This document shows, piece by piece, positions 1-10,701 of a DNA stretch of 64,000 nucleotides. The translations under genes were made by a program, and so were the position numbers. The stretch is from contig OY986970.1 in assembly GCA_963920575.1 (NCBI GenBank), positions 24,244,114-24,308,113 on the forward strand. Reading direction: 5' to 3'. The first letter of the stretch is position 1; each line of letters opens with the position of its first letter. The notes beneath the pieces are model-generated. The model made no database searches. It saw nothing but the letters and a program-made list of their open reading frames with translations, and was not told the DNA's origin. Origin of the DNA: Narthecium ossifragum. Lineage: Eukaryota; Streptophyta; Magnoliopsida; Dioscoreales; Nartheciaceae.

Positions 1-300
1 ATATATTCTCTGTTGAAGATGAGATAAGGGGTTAAATTCTTATCCCGTGTTTGATAAGATGTATAATTAGATTGGAGAAGATTTCATTAAATATTTAAAT
101 ATTTCTATTTTTGAATCCAATGAATCTCATCTCATGGGATTATATATCCACATCTCCCGGAATTATTTTATCCCCGTGTATATGAAATATGAAGTCCCAA
201 TAGAAATATTTATCGCGTTCTAAAAACTTACCAAATGTAAGATAATATGAGGTTCACATGATTACTATTCCTATCCTGCATATAATACCTTGGGAAGGAT
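1..300. other. AT-rich flank without a gene
   Basis: No coding signal is visible. The stretch is AT-rich and holds scattered TTATCCC/GATAAG motifs like those in the MITE-like pieces near 53290-53610, so it is probably diverged transposon debris. Confidence 0.4.
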
Positions 301-2429
301 TTGGTGAAGGTGGTACAAGAGGCCTTCCATAATTCCAGGCTGCCACCTAGTTGGAATGAGACGATGATCTCTTTTATTCTGAAGTGCTTGCATCCACGAC
401 GAGTGAAGGAGTTCTGGCCTATTAGCCTGTGTAATGTTGGGTATAAGGTTTACACCTCTATCCTAGCTAGAAGGATACAGGGTGTTCTGGGCGATCTGAT
501 CAGTTTGGAGCAGTCTGCTTTCGTGCCGGGTAGAGTTATACATGACAACGTTGATGCTGCCATGGAGGTGATGCACTCAATGAGATTTGCCCCGAAGACG
601 AAGAGCATGATGGTATGCAAGGTTGATCTTCGTGCGCGGTACTTGGCAGTATCTTGGAGCTCCCTTGAGTAGTAAGCGGTTGAAGGCCAGTGACTTCTCC
701 GACATGCTAGATAAATTGTCTGCCCATGTTCTTCGGTGGCAGGGGAATTATATATCAGAAGCAGGTAAGGTGGTGCTGATTAAGGCGGTTCTTCAAGCTG
801 TGCCGGCATTTGTGATGGCCACTACGCGTGTTCCTTCATCGGTGATTAGGCGGATTGAGAGGATATGCCGGGACTTTCTTTGGAATGGGAAACATTCGGG
901 TTTTGGTATTGTAGCTTGGCGCAAGGTGTGCTCGCCGGTTGAGGTTGGGGGTCTTGGGCTGCGGAATTTGGAGGTCTGGCAGAGGGCGTTGAAGGCGAAG
1001 AGGATGGCAGCGCTCTTGAACGAGGGGGACTCAGTTTGGTCGCTGGTGGCGAGGGCCAAATATGGTTGGAATGGGATGTTGCCGCATGCCAAGGCGTCGA
1101 GATCCGTTTTGGTCTAAGGTGGACGCCGGGGAAGGAGAGCAAGGTTAGTGTCCTCCAAGACGCATGGGTTTGGGAGGAGCCGTTGGAGCGGCGACCGGCG
1201 TTGGTTGTGGGGAATGGCGACACTGAGGGTATGCTTGTGGGGGATTTAATGGTAGATGGCGTGTGGCATATGGAGAAGGTGAGGGCGGTGTTGGGCACTG
1301 CTGTGGCGGCGGAGGTGAGCACCATAGCTGTGGGCAGGGAGGGTGATCGTTGGCGATGGACGCTGGATGCAAATGGTCTGGTTACTACGGCATCTGTGTA
1401 CTCCTCTGTTCTGCTGAGAACGTTTCCGGAGATGTGCCGGCCGGACGGCGATGACTGGAGATCCCTGGGGCGTTTGAGGGTGGCGCCACGGGTGAGACAC
1501 TTTATCTGGAAAGCTTGGCATGGTAGGATTCCCATCAGAAGTTTCCTGTGGCATGCGAGGGTGTGTTCCGACTGGGAGTGCCCGAGATGCGGTATGGCGG
1601 AGGAAACGATCGACCACGCACTGGTTTTGTGTAGGTTTACACAGCAGGTGCTCCAGATCGTGGCTGGGCGGTGTGGGGAGGAGAGGAGCTGGAGTCCAGA
1701 GGAGGTGCGGTTGGCTTTGGTATGCTCTGTTTCCTCGCCGGGCGCCGGGACGCTAAAGTCTTACCTAGCTTATGGGATGTGGGAAGTGTGGAAAGATAGG
1801 AATAGGCTTCTATTTGACGATGGTGGGGAGGCTGCGGCGATTGTTGCGCGGCGAGCTTGGCGGCTGGCGGAGGATGAAGCTTCATCTACCGCGACGGCTG
1901 GGTGGAGCTCGGCGCATACGGGAAGATGGAGCTTTGGTGGTTCAAGGGGACGTGTCGTGGCTTCCGCACACGAGGGAGGATGCGGTCGGAGTGGTGGCGC
2001 TGGAGGAAGATGGTGGGGTTATGTGGGCGTTGGGGAAGGTGGTCTCCGCGTCCTCTGTTCTTGATGCGGAGCTGCAAGCAATCCTGCTGGCGGTGCATAC
2101 TGTCGACGCCAGTGGTGGGAGAAAAGTGGTGGTGAAATCTGATAGTATGGTAGCCGTCGACATCCTAAATGGTGGGCGGCTGTGGCCGGAGGAGGTGGCG
2201 TCAAAAGTGAGAGCCGTCTGGGCTGTTTCACGATGTTTTGAGTATGCCTTGTTTTTGTATGTTCCTAGGGCTTGTAATGGGCGAGCTGATGCTCTAGCGA
2301 AATGGTGTCGGATTACCTCGTCGACTTTCAGCTGGGCCCGTGGGTATGGACCTAGCGAAATTGATGGGATAGTGTAGTGCGTCCTGTTTGTAAGCCGTAT
2401 GGCTTAACTCTTCAAAAAAAAAAAAAAAC
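301..2429 (+). mobile_element. LINE (L1-type non-LTR retrotransposon) relic
   Basis: The sequence translates in pieces to a plant LINE ORF2. First comes the reverse transcriptase N-terminal half with a PISLCNVGYK block (about 301-640), then the post-catalytic part with YLGAPLS and GGLGLRNLEVWQRALKAK (640-1117). A zinc-binding zf-RVT block follows, with WHGRIPIRSFLW and CPRCGMAEETIDHALVLC (about 1495-1640), and then an RNase H domain (about 1960-2377). A poly-A run at 2415-2429 marks the 3' end. The reading frame changes at least three times. The catalytic palm with the YADD motif is missing: the sequence jumps from the KVDL block directly to the YLGAPL block near 640. No clear target duplication was found, so the 5' limit is approximate. 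Confidence 0.85.
1960..2377 (+). pseudogene. RNase H domain of the LINE relic
   Basis: The frame that ends at the stop at 2375-2377 encodes an RVT_3-type RNase H. Visible blocks are DAELQAILLAVHTVD (the acidic DAE..A motif), VVVKSDSMVAVDILN (catalytic Asp in the SDS motif) and VPRACNGRADALAKW (the R.CN..AD.LAK motif typical of plant LINE RNase H). It would degrade the RNA strand of the LINE RNA/DNA hybrid. The upstream frame is broken, so no intact polyprotein can be made. Confidence 0.8.
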
Positions 2430-3190
2430 CCACGAAACAAACAATGAGTGAGATCAGCCTCATTAGGGTATCGCTACAAAGTTAGAGAAGCTGGGCCTGT
2501 GCAAAGGTTTGATTTGAGCGCAAATGTATAGATTACCATTCATAATTAGATAATCATGTCGTATGTAAAGGAAAAAAAAAATCTTTTGACATCCTTTTTA
2601 TATTTTTTCTCAATTTCCATGTCATTTAAGGATCTATCTTATTCTAATATTATTCTAATAGTTACCCAACATAGCACGAGAATCTCATGGAGATTATATT
2701 ATCCTATCTAGCGAAACAACCGCGGCCAAAAAGTTTCCGGCTCTCCTCATCCAACACTAATAACTCATCGAAATGGTGAAGGGTCAAGTTTTAGCTGTCC
2801 TCATCCACCACTGACTCATCGGCTCCCCATCACGCTGTTTGGTAGCAAGAAATTGGTGACTCTTCTATCACGCTGTTTGGTAGCAAGAAATTGGAGCAGA
2901 AACTAGCCCGAAATTATTCGAATGACACACATGGTAGATCATAGGAAAAAAAAATAAAAAAATAAAAATCTTACTAAAAGCCATATTACATTGCATCATA
3001 CTTTATGTCCACGTGGACATGGCATCTTCAGTTGACCCAATTGAACTGACACACGTGGCCATGCTTTCGGGGTCTCATCAAACTTCAGAGTGGTGGGTCT
3101 TATCACATCTTGTCAATTGATGGCGATGGATACAACCCCTATTGAGCTAAAGTTAGCTGAAGGCATGCTTATTATATCACGTTATTTCCT
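2430..3190. other. Intergenic stretch with a short tandem duplication
   Basis: No gene is seen. A 28-base block starting ATCACGCTGTTTGGTAGCAA occurs at 2829-2856 and again at 2867-2894 (period 38). The rest is AT-rich. Confidence 0.5.
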
Positions 3191-3194
3191 AGAT

Positions 3195-3957
3195 GGAAAA
3201 TTATTTCCGAGCTACCCTGTAACTATCAGCGACATATCTGGATGACCGACACCTGGCATATTTTTTGGCATATTGATACCCATCCGGTTAACTTTTAGCA
3301 TTTCAATCCGGTCCGCCATATTTTTTTTATCACAATTATACCCCAACCAGGAAAACGACTGCGGTGCCCTGCACTCCATGTACGTCACATGCCATGCCAT
3401 GCCTGTCAGGCATGCGCTAAAAAACATTCCCCAATGCCTACGGCAGAACCGGTGTTATTAATGTGCATAACGTGGCTTCATCTTATAAATTAATAATATA
3501 ATAAAACCTTAAATAAGAATAAAAAAATACACTGTAATATTAAATGCGATGACATGGGTGATAAGACTTGTCGGCTTAGCCTCTTCCGCCTTCCTTTATG
3601 CATTTTCACACATAATTATCATTGTACGCGAGTAAAAAGTATGTTAATATCACACGAAAAATATACTTTCTATGATCTCGGATCTATCCCATCCTTTAGA
3701 AACCCAAGATCTATAGTTTTGGATCGATCCAAATCCCGCTCACGAGTAATATGTAAAATATGTTTAAATGAGGTTGGCACGTGCGAACTGAGATCACTAG
3801 TTAAAGTAAATAGCAATTAATTAGTTTTGTTAGAACAAATTTACTAATAGTCTTTTTTTTACGAAGAATGCGGATAAGAGAGGTGTAAAGCCCAAATACC
3901 AATAAGATGGGGTTTTCTGCGATATAACTACAGGGTAGGGGATATTTGCCAAAAAAA
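3195..3957. mobile_element. Possible MULE-like non-autonomous element
   Basis: Imperfect inverted termini are visible. CTACCCTGTAACTAT near 3212 faces ATAACTACAGGGTAG near 3924-3938, with similar outer bases (TTATTTCC and GGGGATATTTGCC). The GGCAAA...TACCCTGTAGTT pattern resembles the ends of the Pack-MULE at 46133. No target duplication was established and no long ORF lies inside. Confidence 0.35.
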
Positions 3958-4035
3958 AAAAACCCTAGATAAATTTATTATAGGGATTTAGACCTAGCTA
4001 TGTTAATTGCTTATTAATTTATTAGTGTTGATTTG

Positions 4036-4372
4036 TGTACATGGACATGTGCCATGTGTAATGCACATGCCACCTATCGATAGCCAAACACCGATTCTTT
4101 GATCTATCCCATCGGTAGCCCACTACTAATGGGATAGATAAAGACATCAGTATCGATGGGATAGATAAAGACATCGGTATCTCACTACCAGACTAAATCA
4201 ATCAATCGGTATCTCACTACCGGTACATTCAATCAGTAGCTAACTACCGATTCATCAAAGAAACCGATGGGATAAATAAAAAAATCGGTACTTGGCTACC
4301 AATAGGTGGCATGTGCATTCATGCATTACACATGAATGCACATGCCACATGTCCATGTCCACAAAACATTTT
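4036..4372. mobile_element. Fold-back MITE with ATCGGTAG hairpins, copy 1
   Basis: The ends are inverted: GGACATGTGCCATGTGTAAT near 4060 faces CACATGCCACATGTCCATG near 4341. Between them, short palindromic units built on CATCGGTAG and CTACCGAT alternate every 20-40 bases. There is no coding capacity. Confidence 0.6.
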
Positions 4373-4458
4373 CCTTAATTTATTACGTCAATTTATCTTC
4401 AACATTAGCCCCTTATTTCTCGTGTTATCTTTTTGAACAAGTCAAATGATCGAAGAAT

Positions 4459-4806
4459 AATGTTTTATGTACAAGGACATGTGGCATGTGTAATGCACAT
4501 GCCATCGAATCGGTAGTCCACTACCGATTCTTCCTTCTAGTCCATCGGTAGTGAGCTACCGATGGACTATATCAATGAATCGGTAGCTCACTACCGATTG
4601 AACTGTACCGGTAGTGAGCCACCGATTGGTTGATAGAGTCCATCGGTAGACTAGATGAATAATTCAATCGGTAGTGAGATACCGATTCATTGATCTAGTC
4701 CATCGGTAGACATCTCTACCGATGGACTACATGAAAGAATGGATGGTTCACTACCGATTCGGACATGTGTAATGCAGCTGTAACGTCAGCATGTATACAA
4801 ATCAAC
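4459..4806. mobile_element. Fold-back MITE with ATCGGTAG hairpins, copy 2
   Basis: A second member lies directly beside copy 1. It has the same GGACATGTGGCATGTGTAAT end and a body of ATCGGTAGTCCACTACCGAT-type hairpins. The far right end (CATGTATACAAATCAACAC) is the inverse of the far left end of copy 1 (GTGTTGATTTGTGTACATG), so the two may form one compound 770-bp element. Confidence 0.55.
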
Positions 4807-4839
4807 ACTCATGATCGAATTAAGCTCAACGCCTACCCC

Positions 4840-5220
4840 AAGTCTCCCTCTTCTTCACATCTCTCATCTTGCTTAAACCCTATAGGAGTTACACACTTGA
4901 AACAATAGAACAAAGCCAAATCCATTTAGAAAAATAGTGAGGTACACCCTCACGAGCATTGAATTAGGAAGAACCATTCAGTCAAGCATTTACTACATCA
5001 CAAAATACGAGGTACTCCATCATAAGAAAGTATAGCCAATGTAGACACACCATGTTTATGCTTTCTTGTGTGCCAACAACCTGCGGTGTCGGTGTTCCCG
5101 ATGGATTCACATAATCGGATTGTCTATCTCTTTTAACCTGCAATTTAAATCAGGGTAATCACATCATGTCAAGGTTAGATGTAACATAATTGAACTTTGT
5201 GTATAAACAAGTATCGTGCT
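4840..5220 (-). pseudogene. FAR1/MULE copy A, C-terminal part (left of Athila)
   Basis: This stretch matches 31850-33060 of copy B in patches. It contains an exon beginning at 5137 (minus strand) after a clean acceptor TTGCAG. The exon encodes VKRDRQSDYVNPSGTPTPQ and continues through a TQESINMV segment, which resembles the C-terminal tail of a FAR1-like transposase. The intron just upstream was split by the Athila insertion, so the rest of the gene resumes at 20468. Calling it a transposase tail rests on its colinearity with copy B. Confidence 0.65.
5216..5220. repeat. Athila target-site duplication, left (GTGCT)
   Basis: GTGCT precedes the LTR at 5221 and recurs at 20468-20472 directly after the other LTR. 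This 5-bp duplication is expected of a Ty3/gypsy insertion. Confidence 0.95.
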
Positions 5221-6277
5221 TGATACGACTTGAAAAGTGTCGTGGCTTAACAAGTCTAACCAAAATTACAATATATATTCCGGTGCTCTACTTTAACTAC
5301 TAAGAACTAGTAGATAGTGGAAAGTCCGAGTCGAGTCCACAGGAATTTAAGGGATTTAAATCAAATACTTAGCAAATCTCCTACTAATAAGTTGAGAAAA
5401 GATTGCAAGTTGAAATTAAGCTAAACTTATACTAAAGGATTGAAGAATATGAGAGAAAGGACCATAGGATTCTTAATCAGTAACTACGGATATACCAGGT
5501 TTTCCAAAGATCAGGGTATGCAAACACGATAAATAGCTCCCTAAAAGTTGATAAAGGAATGGCTAGTTCTCATTATCACTCGACAAGTTCTGATTAGGAT
5601 TCCTTGTCGGCAAGAACAATTAACGAAATATCAGTGACCGAATGATTAGTTACGTTCACTGCTAATGAACCCTCTTACTCAGATGAGTTCATCGCAAGCA
5701 AAGCCAAAAATATGGATTTAGGTGTAAGATCAAGATGGATTTACCATCTTGATGGCCAAAACCACAAAGATAAGATGCATGAAGGATTAGGGATGGAACG
5801 TAGTGGGACTAGCACTACTATAGTGAGACTAGCACTATACAATCCCTAATCACGAACAAAATTCCACCCGAGATATCATGGGACTAGCATGATCCTCTTA
5901 TTCGGATGAATCCAATCCACGCCCTAACATACACAAGCTCTAGAATCAAGTGCAAGCAAGAACTATCCAAACATCCAGCAAGAAATCAACACCAAGATAT
6001 AGGAAAATATAATCAATCCATAAAACCAAATAATCGTGTATACAAACCCTAGATCTAAGAAATCCCTAGTACAAACCCTAGTTACATCATAAGAATCCCA
6101 TGGCTAGGGTTTTAGCTACTCTTCTTCAAGGGATAATCCATCGGTAGAAGTTGATGATCTCCTCCTGCCATGGATCTCCTCCAAAGAATCGCCAAAGAAA
6201 AGATGTAGAAAAGATAGGAAAACTCTCTCCAAAAACGTCTGGAAAAAAAAGCCCCCAAAAATCCCTAAACAATGACT

Positions 6278-6285
6278 ACTTATAG
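6278..6285 (-). promoter_or_regulatory. TATA box of the Athila 3' LTR
   Basis: On the minus strand the sequence reads GGACTATAAGTAGT, about 60 bases downstream of the palindrome array. The same element in the 5' LTR is at 19931-19940 (GCTATAAGTA). Confidence 0.6.
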
Positions 6286-6343
6286 TCCAAGAGACAACCA
6301 CCCCCGGATTAGATCAGAGCCGTCGATCTTTGCTTCTGGCCGC

Positions 6344-6649
6344 GTCGGATCGATCCAACCTTTGAAGTTCGATCGATCCGACTCCTTAACTCCCTTAATA
6401 TTGTGAGCAACGCCCGAGCAGGATCGATCCAACTCTTGGAGTTCGATCGATCCTACGCCTTTATTGCTGGTAACTCCCGAGCTGGATCGATCGGGCTTGA
6501 CTTGGCCGATCGATTGAACCACCGTTGTTAAGCTACATCCCTTGCTGGATCGATCGGGCACTTGAAGTTCGATCGATCCAGCCGTTGTTGATCATTCCCT
6601 TGTTGGTTGAGTTGGATCGATCGAACCTATTGAGGCCGATCGATCTAAC
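6344..6649. repeat. GATCGATC hairpin array in the Athila LTR
   Basis: Five consecutive inverted repeats, each with GATCGATC in both arms. GTCGGATCGATC at 6344 pairs with 6371-6382, AGGATCGATC at 6420 with 6445-6454, an imperfect pair lies at 6484-6517, GCTGGATCGATC at 6544 pairs with 6571-6582, and GTTGGATCGATC at 6611 pairs with 6638-6649 (one mismatch). Stems are 10-12 bp with loops of about 15 bases. The array lies directly upstream of the LTR TATA box. Confidence 0.9.
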
Positions 6650-6813
6650 TTGTCAGAATCGCCAAAATATCTTTCTTTTAGCTCCAAATATGATCTAACT
6701 CGTAGCAGGACCTGTTATACCTGAAATGGAATAAAAGTAGTCAATCCAGCATTGCTCGGGGCCCAACAAAGCCAAATTACAAGGGTGTTTTGTGCACTTT
6801 TCAAGTCTTATCA

Positions 6814-6826
6814 CACCCCTCAACTT
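6814..6826 (-). other. Polypurine tract of Athila
   Basis: Reading minus, TTGAGGGGTG abuts the start of the 3' LTR (TGATAAGAC). This is the expected site for priming plus-strand DNA synthesis. Confidence 0.75.
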
Positions 6827-8637
6827 GATCTTTGCTAGTCCTCGAGCAAAGCAAACAAAAAATTAAAAGTAAAGTAGTAAATCTAACTAGCCACTTTCGT
6901 AGGTCTCACGATTGCACTTAGCATGTGCAACAAGCCTTTAAACCCCTGGGTGACCCCAGTGGAGGAGTTATAGTCTACTGAGGGTTTCCAGCGATGATAC
7001 CCACAAACATCTATACATCCCCTTGAAACATGTCATTAGAACTCCATTAAGATCCTCATTAATTCCAATGCAACAAACAGAACAAATATCCATGAATATA
7101 TTCTTTAATTCATAGTCATATAAACATAAAGTAAATGAGAACAATTCATAGCACACTTCCAGCACTTCAACATCTTTAATCATGGTTCAAAAATAACTTT
7201 GACTCTCTTGTGTGTGAATTTGGGTTTACACATGCTTCAGAGCATCAATTATATCTAAACACTTCAACTATTCAAGATCACAATCCTATCCAACACATAT
7301 CTTCCACTTATCACATAGCAATATCCGTTTTTTTTCAATGACCTGTGCAATGTTATGATTTCTTAAGCTTTCTTCATGGTCCATGTAACGAGGTTCAAGC
7401 CAGTGACTCCCAAACCAGACGGTTTTAGGGCACTAAGTGTAGAACACTCTTCAGACTCTAATGCTCAAACCATGAAGGCTACAAATCATAACTAAGCATT
7501 CATTTATTTTTATTTTTATTTTTCATTAAAGGAAATTCAACCTTTTTACGTGAACACCATGCTGGCTAGGCACACTGCCCGGTTACTAAGTTGAAAATCC
7601 TTTCTTCTTCTTTTTCTTGTTTCTTTTTTTTCTTTTTTCTTTTTTTTTTTACTCAGATAATTGCATGTGTTCATGTATTTTCTGTGTCAAGTCTAGAATC
7701 ATAAATCCATCCTAGTATCAGGTTCAGAATCTAATTTCAACTCATCCACATGTAAACGTGCTCAAGTGCAGTAAGATATGTCAAGTCATCCCTAAACCAT
7801 GGTAAAAGTGTTAAAGTACAGAACTCATGCCATGCATAGTTACATTTACTGAATTTTACATGACATTTGAATTTCTGAACAATTCATAAGATAAATTTCT
7901 AAATGAAGCATCTTCATAAATAAGTCTCTTCATTTCGTTCTTCTGACATGATCTCAGGGACGTATAATAGTTGGTTATCATGAATTCCTAGATTTCTACC
8001 CCCCAACTTAAATGTAATTGTCCCCAATTACACTAAGTCATAAAAAAAACCAAAGAATATAGGGTAGAGATAACCTGAGATACGTCATACGAAGAAGTAA
8101 TCTTGATGATAAAAAGTCAACAAAATCGCAGATCAAGGTTAGGTGTGAAAACCAAGAATAAGAGTAATGGCTCCCAGGTGTGCATGCGACCACATAGATG
8201 CCCTGGAAAAATAAAGAAGGAATACCCCGTGATGCATTTATGGAATATAAGGAATAGACATTAAAATTGGAGAAAAATTTGGCAGCATTTCCTCTATTTA
8301 TGCAAGAAGCCTATGGGCTATACAAACATTCATCACAATGACAGAAATTAAAAACTATAATCCTGAGCTGCCACCTGCAAGACACACAAAGCAACCACAT
8401 TCATCCACATACACACAGTATTCCAGCACAATCAGCTTCCCTTTTGTCCCCAAAAACACCCCCCCAAAGCCAAAAACTATGTATATTGCATGCCAAGCAA
8501 GTACAAAAATGAGTCCATCCACCACACAAGTCAAATCAAAACTGGCCAGCACACGGCCATAGACGCAAGAAACCTAAAAGATATACAGGTAATCTAAGCA
8601 AGCGTCTACGCACGAGGCTCAAGGGTGAGGTGGGGCC
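6827..8637 (-). other. Noncoding 3' region of Athila
   Basis: About 1.8 kb between ORF3 and the polypurine tract with no convincing ORF. It is AT-rich and has a T-rich run around 7600-7650. It contributes to the unusual length of the element. Confidence 0.6.
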
Positions 8638-10029
8638 TCAAGGGTGAGGTGGGGGACAATAAGGTACGATAGTAAGAACCGGTGCAGGAGGGTGAAGGTC
8701 GTCAAGACGCGCCCGAATGTACGAAAGGTCTGCTCGGAAAGCTTCATCTCTCGCGTCGACCGCGTCCAAGCGCTGGTGTAACCGTGCCAACTCACCGTGG
8801 AACTCTCTGTACATCTCTCCCAGCGTAGGATGGTCGACTGGCCCGTACTCCGGTGCATGGTGTGATCGGCTGGGCCGCGGCTGACTGAGCAAGACACCCG
8901 CCCTCCTCATGTGACTGAGGACCTTGCTCCAGGTAGCGGAACAAAACCGTGCCGCCAGAAGGGCATCCATCGACACGGTCTGCTCCCCCTCTGGAACGCG
9001 CTCCTGGCGGTGTAGAACCGTGGAGATAAGTCGAGGATGTGGGCAGGCGGCATCGTTGTAACTCGGCCGCATATCCAGCACCGTCATCCGATAGAACTGA
9101 TCGATGTCCTCCAAGATCATTTGCGGAATACTCATCGCCCAGTCCTTGGCCAACAGCCACAACATGCGGAGCCAATCTCCGGTCCGATACTGAGCATGCC
9201 CCATCTGAAAAACGTTACGTCTCAGGACATCGTCGATCAGCCACATGTGCGGCGGCAGCTCAGCGCGAGAAAAGGTGTCGGAGGGATAACGGTTCGGCCG
9301 AAGAAACATGTAAGCGTCGAACTCCTGGGCGTAATACTCGTCAGGCGTCGCTCGGTGGAGGTCGCGGCAGCGTTTCGGAATTGACAATGCATCGCAGACC
9401 GCCCGGAGATTCAAAGTTACCTCTACTCCGTCGATCATGGAAGTGAACCCACGGGACTGGTACCGGTGGGATGTATCCTTGTCGCGCGCGTCCCTAAAAG
9501 GAATAGGCTGCATGTTCTGATAAAACATGCACACCAGCCGCGGATAGACAGTGGAGCTGGGCGTGCACACAGGTAGGAGACCCCGGCGCTCAAGGGTCGC
9601 AACGGAATCTTTGGCGTGCTCGACCGTACGGAAAAACTCGACGTCGAAGGCGTACTCAAGGTTGAGCTCGCGCTGCCAGCGAGGATGAAGGCCGCGGACG
9701 TTTGTCGGGGCAGTCGATGGGTGGGATTTCTTGCGCTTTCTTGGTCGCTGCACTTGTTGGGAGGAGGACGCCACCGCCGCTGCCTTTCTTTTGCCGGACG
9801 ACTGCGTGACTGCCGTCGAAGAAGGTGGTGGAGCTCACGAGGCTCGGATCGGCCTTGGCGGAGGTGGGGAAGAGGACGACGCCGGCGAAGAAGCGGATGT
9901 GGCTGGAGAAGACATTGACGACACCGTAGTTAATGGCAGCCGTCGGGCCGGAGGGGTGGAAGAAGAAGCGGCGGCCGCTTTCCCTTTGCCACCGACACCC
10001 TTCTTGGTGACGTTCTTCGCGCGTACCAT
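8638..10029 (-). pseudogene. Athila accessory ORF3 (plant transposon protein family), one stop
   Basis: The frame opens at ATG 10029 (MVRAKNVTKKG) and would run 463 residues to 8638, but an in-frame TGA at 9835-9837 interrupts it at about codon 65. Before the stop it is rich in Lys, Ala, Ser and Pro. After it comes a basic RPRKRKK stretch, then a folded-looking domain with RWQRELNLEYAFDVEFF, YPRLVCMFYQNM, SRGFTSMIDGVEVTLNLRAV and LRMLWLLAKDWAM, ending in a predicted helical tail. The layout resembles the putative plant transposon protein domain found downstream of pol in Athila elements. I see no transmembrane segment, so an envelope role is not supported. It has its own upstream array and TATA box at 10329-10475. 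Confidence 0.65.
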
Positions 10030-10328
10030 GGTAGGGATGAAGATGAAGGACGGCGCCGGCGACGATCAACGGAGCGCAAGGATCCTTGGGTTGAGATGGT
10101 GGAATGGGTTTGGACGAAATGGAGAGGTCGTGAGTGGGGAAGGAAGCCGGAGGAAGGGAATGTGGGGCGGTGGAGGATGATGTGGAGGAGGTCTTGCCGG
10201 AGGGTAGACCGGCGACCTGCCGGGAGGAGGATCGCGGAGCGGCGAAAACCGAGTGGAACGGGGAGGAAGAAAGAAAAAAAAAAGGGGGAGCGATCAAAGG
10301 GGGTAAGCCCTAGATCGCTCGGACGCGT

Positions 10329-10475
10329 CTTATACCCCAAGTGCGCACGACTTCGATCGATCCAGCCTTTGGGGTTGGATCGATCGAACTCCACGCGTCA
10401 CCCAGCCCAAGCGCCACAACGTACACTTAAGGGAGGGGAATCGATCGGTCCAAGAAACCCGATCGATCCTACGTC
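10329..10475 (-). promoter_or_regulatory. Internal array-plus-TATA module upstream of ORF3
   Basis: TATAAG on the minus strand (10329-10334) follows a perfect hairpin, TTCGATCGATCCA at 10352-10364 with its inverse at 10376-10388. A second GATCGATC pair lies at about 10440-10475. A pyrimidine-rich leader of about 300 bases then leads to the ORF3 ATG at 10029. The order matches the LTR promoters, but transcription from here is inferred. Confidence 0.5.
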
Positions 10476-10701
10476 TTTAATACCCAAAACATGCACAGCA
10501 AGCATGATGATCAACACAATCAAACCAAGCAACCCAAATCACCAAGCAACCCAAATCCTAATGTCATTGAGGAACGAACAAAACAATGCTACGACGAACA
10601 AAATAAAATCCAAAGTGCAAAAATAAACTGGTAAGTAACAAACTCAATCTAGACAGACATCAAGCAGAGTCCTAGAAAGTAGAATATGAAAGTCCTAAAG
10701 T

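Larger units (their letters stand above)
5221..6813 (-). repeat. Athila 3' LTR
   Basis: 1,593 bp, starting TGATACGACTTGAAAAGTG and ending with the near-inverse CACTTTTCAAGTCTTATCA. The LTR therefore has about 19-bp imperfect terminal inverted repeats, not just TG/CA. Read on the minus strand it has a palindrome array at 6344-6649, then a TATA-like CTATAAGT at 6278-6285, then the transcribed part. Confidence 0.95.

Noticed and set aside
6280..6561. Open frames with repeated DRS and GSI peptides (also at 12100-12549, 19934-20341, 23197-23555 and 43260-43656)
   Set aside because: They are translations of the GATCGATC palindromes, open on both strands, without conserved domains.
8638..10029. Athila ORF3 as an envelope protein
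   Set aside because: No signal peptide or transmembrane helix is visible; position alone is not enough.
9656..10394. Long minus-strand frames across the ORF3 leader
   Set aside because: Pyrimidine-rich 5' leader. The ORF3 frame itself starts at 10029, and the others lack an ATG in context and any domain.
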